Shown: one piece after another, positions 24,046 to 27,237 of the stretch
Numbering within the stretch: position 1 is the first letter of the stretch
Layout of the letters: every line of letters starts with the position of its first letter
Origin: Capnocytophaga granulosa ATCC 51502
GTDB taxonomy: Bacteria > Bacteroidota > Bacteroidia > Flavobacteriales > Flavobacteriaceae
NCBI RefSeq assembly: GCF_000411115.1
Contig: NZ_KE150244.1
Location: 1-27,237 of the forward strand
Direction of reading: 5' to 3'
DNA length: 27,237 nt
Translations under genes and position numbers: made by a program
Notes under the pieces: model-generated
Database searches by the model: none
Told to the model about the DNA's origin: nothing
What the model saw: only the letters and a program-made list of their open reading frames with translations

Positions 24046-25185
24046 TTAATCTACCAAGAGGCTGCGGGTACGCCTTACTATATCTTGGTTCTCGTTGGTC
24101 GTTTCAGCCACAAATATACCGCCATCAGGTTTTTTACCGATATAATCCAAGCGGCTTAGGTTGTTGTACAGGTCTTCTATCAAGTCCATAAACTCTTCTG
24201 TTACTTTGATATGCTTGCGGATATGGTTGTGGTTGTAGTGGGTGTTGATAAGGGTATTGAATACCTGCTCAAAAGCACCTTGGGTAAGGTTGCACCACTC
24301 AGAAAAATAGTTCAGCAATTCCTCTTTGCCTGCGCCTGAATGAGCATCTGTAAAGTTCTTCACAATACGTGCAAAGGCTGTTACTGAAAGCAGTAATTCG
24401 CAAGGTGGGTTATAAGGCGACAGCAGTTCAAAACGATTGATTTCTTGCCCTAAAAACATCAACATACGCTCATCTATCTTGTCTATCATTGCTGAGAGTT
24501 CATTATTCTGCTTTTTGATATGGATTTTCTGTGAGATTTGTATAGCATAGTTCTCCATCTTTGCATAAAAGCTGCGAATGCGATGGTAGAGGTTTTGTAA
24601 GGAAGGATGTGCTATCACACAGCTGCAAGGGGGTATATAGGTATCGTCCAAACGCACTTGTCCATTGTCCATAATCACCCTGCCTATCATAAGGTAATCA
24701 TCACCCAAGTCCTTATTCTTTAACTCTGCATCTGTGTAAAGGTAAAGGGAGTAAGTAGGGCGCAAAAAGGGAATACGTGGTGGGTATTCTTGCGCTTCAG
24801 CCTCTCCGTAAGGGGTAGGTTTAAACAATTCAGCAGTGATAAACACAGAGAAGGTGGTATTGCCTTTTATCTCTGTCATATCCTTGCTGAGGGTTAAGGT
24901 TTGTCCTGCTTGTGAGGTACTTATCTGTATGCGTATTCCGCTGGGAGTAACGGCGTGGCACTCCTCAAGAGTTAGTTGCAACTGGTTGTAGTGATCCATC
25001 AATACGTGCATCTTGATGGTATCACCTGCCATAGGTTGTAAGCCGTAGTTAAGGTCTGTGGTTTGCAGGGCTATGGCATCTCTAAGGCTATCGGTAACAA
25101 AGTCCTGCACAGCAGTAAAATGGCTGCTGCTTAGCTTCATTCCGTCTATCCAATTCACAGGATAATGGGTGAGTAGATTGTTCAT
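24046..25185 (-). CDS. tssK: TssK baseplate subunit
   Basis: This 379-residue protein begins YPVNWIDGMKLSSSHFTAVQ, the conserved TssK N-terminal motif (W-x-DGM-x-L...HF). YGLQPMAGDTIKMHVLMDHY and later LYLYTDAELKN and PPCSCVIAHPSLQNLY follow. The C-terminal half has RMLMFLGQEINRFELLSPYN and a helical bundle. TssK connects the baseplate to the membrane complex. A perfect promoter box lies 28 nt upstream, so tssK heads the tssK-O-x-x-E-F operon. Confidence 0.88.
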   Translation of the reverse strand: MNNLLTHYPVNWIDGMKLSSSHFTAVQDFVTDSLRDAIALQTTDLNYGLQPMAGDTIKMHVLMDHYNQLQLTLEECHAVTPSGIRIQISTSQAGQTLTLSKDMTEIKGNTTFSVFITAELFKPTPYGEAEAQEYPPRIPFLRPTYSLYLYTDAELKNKDLGDDYLMIGRVIMDNGQVRLDDTYIPPCSCVIAHPSLQNLYHRIRSFYAKMENYAIQISQKIHIKKQNNELSAMIDKIDERMLMFLGQEINRFELLSPYNPPCELLLSVTAFARIVKNFTDAHSGAGKEELLNYFSEWCNLTQGAFEQVFNTLINTHYNHNHIRKHIKVTEEFMDLIEDLYNNLSRLDYIGKKPDGGIFVAETTNENQDIVRRTRSLLVD

Positions 25186-25213
25186 TGTTCTATCTTGTTT
25201 TATTTATTGTTTG

Positions 25214-25221
25214 CAAAGGTA
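25214..25221 (-). promoter_or_regulatory. Bacteroidetes -7 box for the tssK operon
   Basis: The minus strand reads TACCTTTG followed by CAAAC, a perfect TAnnTTTG match 28 nt before the tssK start and 36 nt after the stop of the upstream lipoprotein gene. No TTG stands at the usual -33 spacing. Confidence 0.65.
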
Positions 25222-25257
25222 AGAAAATGTATTATTCTTTCCTATGATAAATTAATT

Positions 25258-25965
25258 TCATTGTTTCACTATTTTTCCTGTTTCAGTGATTTTAAATGTA
25301 TCAGTCTGTTCAAAATTAAAATCTTCATCATCTTTTTCAATTGCAGTACACCCAAATTCTGTTTGTATTTTTATTTTAAAGTTTTTATCAATACAAAATG
25401 TTCGCTCTCCTGAACATTCATCAGCGAGACGATAATAAAGAATGATACTATCTATATAATTCCCTTGTTTATCAAATGTTTGCAGCTCTATACGCGGTAC
25501 TGAATATTCATTTACTCGTATATATCCATATAGAACGGTAGTTATAGAATCATTTATTTGTATTTTCTTTACAGCAAAAGGAGGAGAGTCCTCACTTTCT
25601 TGATAATAGGGGTAAGCTATCAAAACTTCTTCATTAGTTATAAAATCAATCGTACCTTTATGAAAAAGGGCATTTACTTCCTTGTTTAGAGATTTTTTTA
25701 ACTTATGAAAGCCTAAAAATTTATCAATATCTACATAATACAAATCATCTTTCACATAACTACCTTTTATACAAAAAGGCAACGAAACTTCTTCTAAATC
25801 ATCAAACGAAATTTCTTTTTTAGAATTAGTTATTGTAAATTCTTCTTTTTCAGAATTAGTTACAGTAAATTCTTCTTTTTCTGTTTTTTTATCTATGGAA
25901 TTTGTATTTTGCTTACAAGCTATAAAATTAGCAGCAAGTAATAAAAATAAAATTATTTCCTTCAT
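25258..25965 (-). CDS. Lipoprotein, probable immunity partner of the LAS-type peptidase effector
   Basis: This 235-residue protein has a lipoprotein signal (IILFLLLAANFIAC, lipid attachment at Cys17), followed by KQN. Residues about 28-47 contain two 10-residue tandem repeats (EKEEFTVTNS/EKEEFTITNS), which act as a spacer. The mature domain (about 55-235) is beta-rich with no family I recognise. It contains paired cysteines (ECSGERTFC). Its start overlaps the stop of the upstream peptidase gene by 4 nt (ATGA), so the two are translated together. A membrane-anchored periplasmic protein coupled to a peptidoglycan peptidase is the expected arrangement for immunity. Confidence 0.65.
   Translation of the reverse strand: MKEIILFLLLAANFIACKQNTNSIDKKTEKEEFTVTNSEKEEFTITNSKKEISFDDLEEVSLPFCIKGSYVKDDLYYVDIDKFLGFHKLKKSLNKEVNALFHKGTIDFITNEEVLIAYPYYQESEDSPPFAVKKIQINDSITTVLYGYIRVNEYSVPRIELQTFDKQGNYIDSIILYYRLADECSGERTFCIDKNFKIKIQTEFGCTAIEKDDEDFNFEQTDTFKITETGKIVKQ
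25822..25881. repeat. Two 30-bp tandem repeats in the lipoprotein gene
   Basis: Units 25822-25851 and 25852-25881 begin AGAATTAGTTA and end CTTCTTTTTC, differing at two positions. They encode two 10-residue acidic spacers after the lipidation site; copy number could vary between strains. Confidence 0.9.
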
Positions 25966-27237
25966 TCTTCTATTATTTTAATTAAACTATGGTCAAATCC
26001 AGTTAAATGTAAATGGTGGTGGTGTCTAACTTCTTTCTGTATTATCTTACCTTTATCATCACGTTTTTCATCTATTCTTAAATGTCGTGTATGATTTAAA
26101 AGATATTTACTATTACCATTGTAAGTAAAATATTCGGAATACATTTTTTCTAGTCGTCCCCAACCAAATAAATATAATGCATCGTTAAATTTATTTTGTT
26201 GTTCTACATCAAAATAAGAATATTCCAAATGTGTTGATTCTCCTTTTCTATTTGTAGATAAATATCTTAAATCTCCTTTTTCACCATTAAAATGTGATGT
26301 GCTGGGATAAGAACCTGCTTTATTATTACTAAATCCATTAAAACCTAAATAATCTATATTTAGTTTAGCCATTGCCCCAAGCAATCCTGCATAACAATCA
26401 GGATTTATATAATACCGCTTAGAATCTGTATTTATTGTTAAAAACTTTAATTTAACTCCATTATTGTCATAACCTTTAAATTCTCTAATATCTATTAACT
26501 CAACTTTCTTGGTTCCAGCAATATTACCCTTTTTCATTTCTGTTGTCTCTATAAATTTAAAGATACCTATTTCGTGCTCATTGCCTTCTTCATCATGATA
26601 AACATATTGATATTTTTTTTCTTTATCATAAGGTAAATTATTAAAAATATATTTTTCAATATTTCCATCATAGTATATACGATATGTATCTATTTTCTTA
26701 AATTCTATTTTGATTTTTAATTGATGTTGTGGAGTTAGTGTTTCTTTGAAGGTAAAAATGTCTAAATAAAGAGATTCGTATGTTTTTTTGTTAAACATCA
26801 ATCTCAAATCTATTTCTGTTACATTTTTCCCAATAGTGTTTTCTTTATACCAATTCTTATTCTCTATCATTGATACAGAAAAATCTACATCAGAAATACT
26901 TTCTTCGTATTGTTCTGGATCTTTTTCAATGTCAGGTATATTTGTTATTATTGGATAAATAAAACAACCTTGAATATTTTCCTTATTAACAATATTAAGT
27001 ATTATGGAAATATTCGTTTTATCAATGTATATAGCGTTAAGAGTATGTAATTTAATTTCCTCCATTTTTCTATCTTCTTTAATAGAAAGTGGCGTATCAT
27101 CATTAAAAGAATCTATTTCATAAATTTTTTTTACAATTATATTTGATGAAATATTTTCATCTATAGGATCCAAAATTTCTTCTTTTTCCTCAACTTCAAC
27201 AACACCAACTTTTACAGGGCTATTCCCTCTCTCAAAT
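25962..27237 (-). CDS. LAS-type zinc peptidase, probable T6SS effector, N-terminus outside window
   Basis: The frame is open from TAA at 25962 to the window edge (425 codons), so the start lies beyond 27237. A TTG at 27173 is only an internal codon. The C-terminal part carries STSHFNGEKGD (about 26270-26310), matching the SxxHxxGxxxD zinc motif of M15/M74 (LAS) peptidases. RHHHHLHLTG close to the end supplies the final HxH ligand. LAS enzymes cut peptidoglycan peptides or D-Ala-D-Ala bonds. The upstream 250 residues are Ile/Lys-rich and beta-like (IKLHTLNAIYIDKTNISIIL, YDGNIEKYIFNNL), perhaps a delivery domain. The gene is AT-rich and coupled to a lipoprotein gene. Zinc motifs are seen; T6SS delivery is inferred from location. 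Confidence 0.7.
   Translation of the reverse strand, partial: FERGNSPVKVGVVEVEEKEEILDPIDENISSNIIVKKIYEIDSFNDDTPLSIKEDRKMEEIKLHTLNAIYIDKTNISIILNIVNKENIQGCFIYPIITNIPDIEKDPEQYEESISDVDFSVSMIENKNWYKENTIGKNVTEIDLRLMFNKKTYESLYLDIFTFKETLTPQHQLKIKIEFKKIDTYRIYYDGNIEKYIFNNLPYDKEKKYQYVYHDEEGNEHEIGIFKFIETTEMKKGNIAGTKKVELIDIREFKGYDNNGVKLKFLTINTDSKRYYINPDCYAGLLGAMAKLNIDYLGFNGFSNNKAGSYPSTSHFNGEKGDLRYLSTNRKGESTHLEYSYFDVEQQNKFNDALYLFGWGRLEKMYSEYFTYNGNSKYLLNHTRHLRIDEKRDDKGKIIQKEVRHHHHLHLTGFDHSLIKIIEE

Noticed and set aside
27171..27173. TTG 27173 as the start of the LAS-type peptidase gene
   Set aside because: The frame stays open upstream to the window edge with coding-like acidic sequence, so the real start is beyond the window.
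1..27237. Insertion sequences, tRNA or rRNA genes
   Set aside because: No transposase-like frame, terminal inverted repeat pair or recognisable tRNA/rRNA segment was seen; att sites could not be identified by eye.

Overview
The window looks like part of an integrative and conjugative element (ICE) from a low-GC Bacteroidota, probably a flavobacterium. A Capnocytophaga-like host is a guess. The evidence is a DUF4134/DUF3408/ParA conjugation set of the CTnDOT type, a Bacteroidetes-style relaxase and a YWFCY-type coupling protein. There are also perfect copies of the Bacteroidetes -7 promoter box (TAnnTTTG) and a Bacteroidota-specific (subtype iii) type VI secretion cluster. The integrase and the rest of the tra genes lie outside the window, so the ICE boundaries are not seen.

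Layout. 1-285 (-) is the 5' end of traE. 286-4796 holds an AT-rich block on the opposite strand: a Thoeris anti-phage system (thsA plus three different TIR-domain thsB genes, 476-3696) and a four-helix membrane protein (3927-4610). 4797-6504 (-) is traD-like, traB-like (DUF3408) and traA (ParA). The Thoeris block therefore sits inside what is normally one continuous tra series. 6505-7093 is a non-coding control region with 8-bp periodic repeats next to parA and strong dyads (candidate oriT) next to the mobilization genes. 7094-10959 (+) is a mobilization operon: small accessory protein, relaxase, coupling ATPase.

10963-27237 (-) is a T6SS. From its upstream end it encodes a partial LAS-type zinc peptidase effector with a lipoprotein partner; then TssK, TssO, a secreted protein, an unassigned soluble protein, TssE and TssF; then TssB, TssC and two similar Hcp proteins; then a clear intrinsic terminator; then a third Hcp, VgrG and two more effector/immunity pairs. 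These are a SleB-like candidate cell-wall hydrolase with a secreted partner, and a metzincin-like protease with a short partner gene broken by one extra base in an A9/T9 tract. Promoters are visible before traE, tssK and tssB. TssG, TssH (ClpV), TssN, TssQ, TssR and PAAR are not recognised here and may lie beyond 27237.

How it fits together. The element carries its own transfer machinery, an anti-phage system that signals through TIR-made nucleotides to an NAD-degrading effector, and a contact weapon with at least two zinc-peptidase effectors likely acting in the envelope. The parts most worth following up are the Thoeris system with three TIR sensors, its position within the tra genes, and the three effector/immunity modules, particularly the metzincin pair with its homopolymer frameshift.
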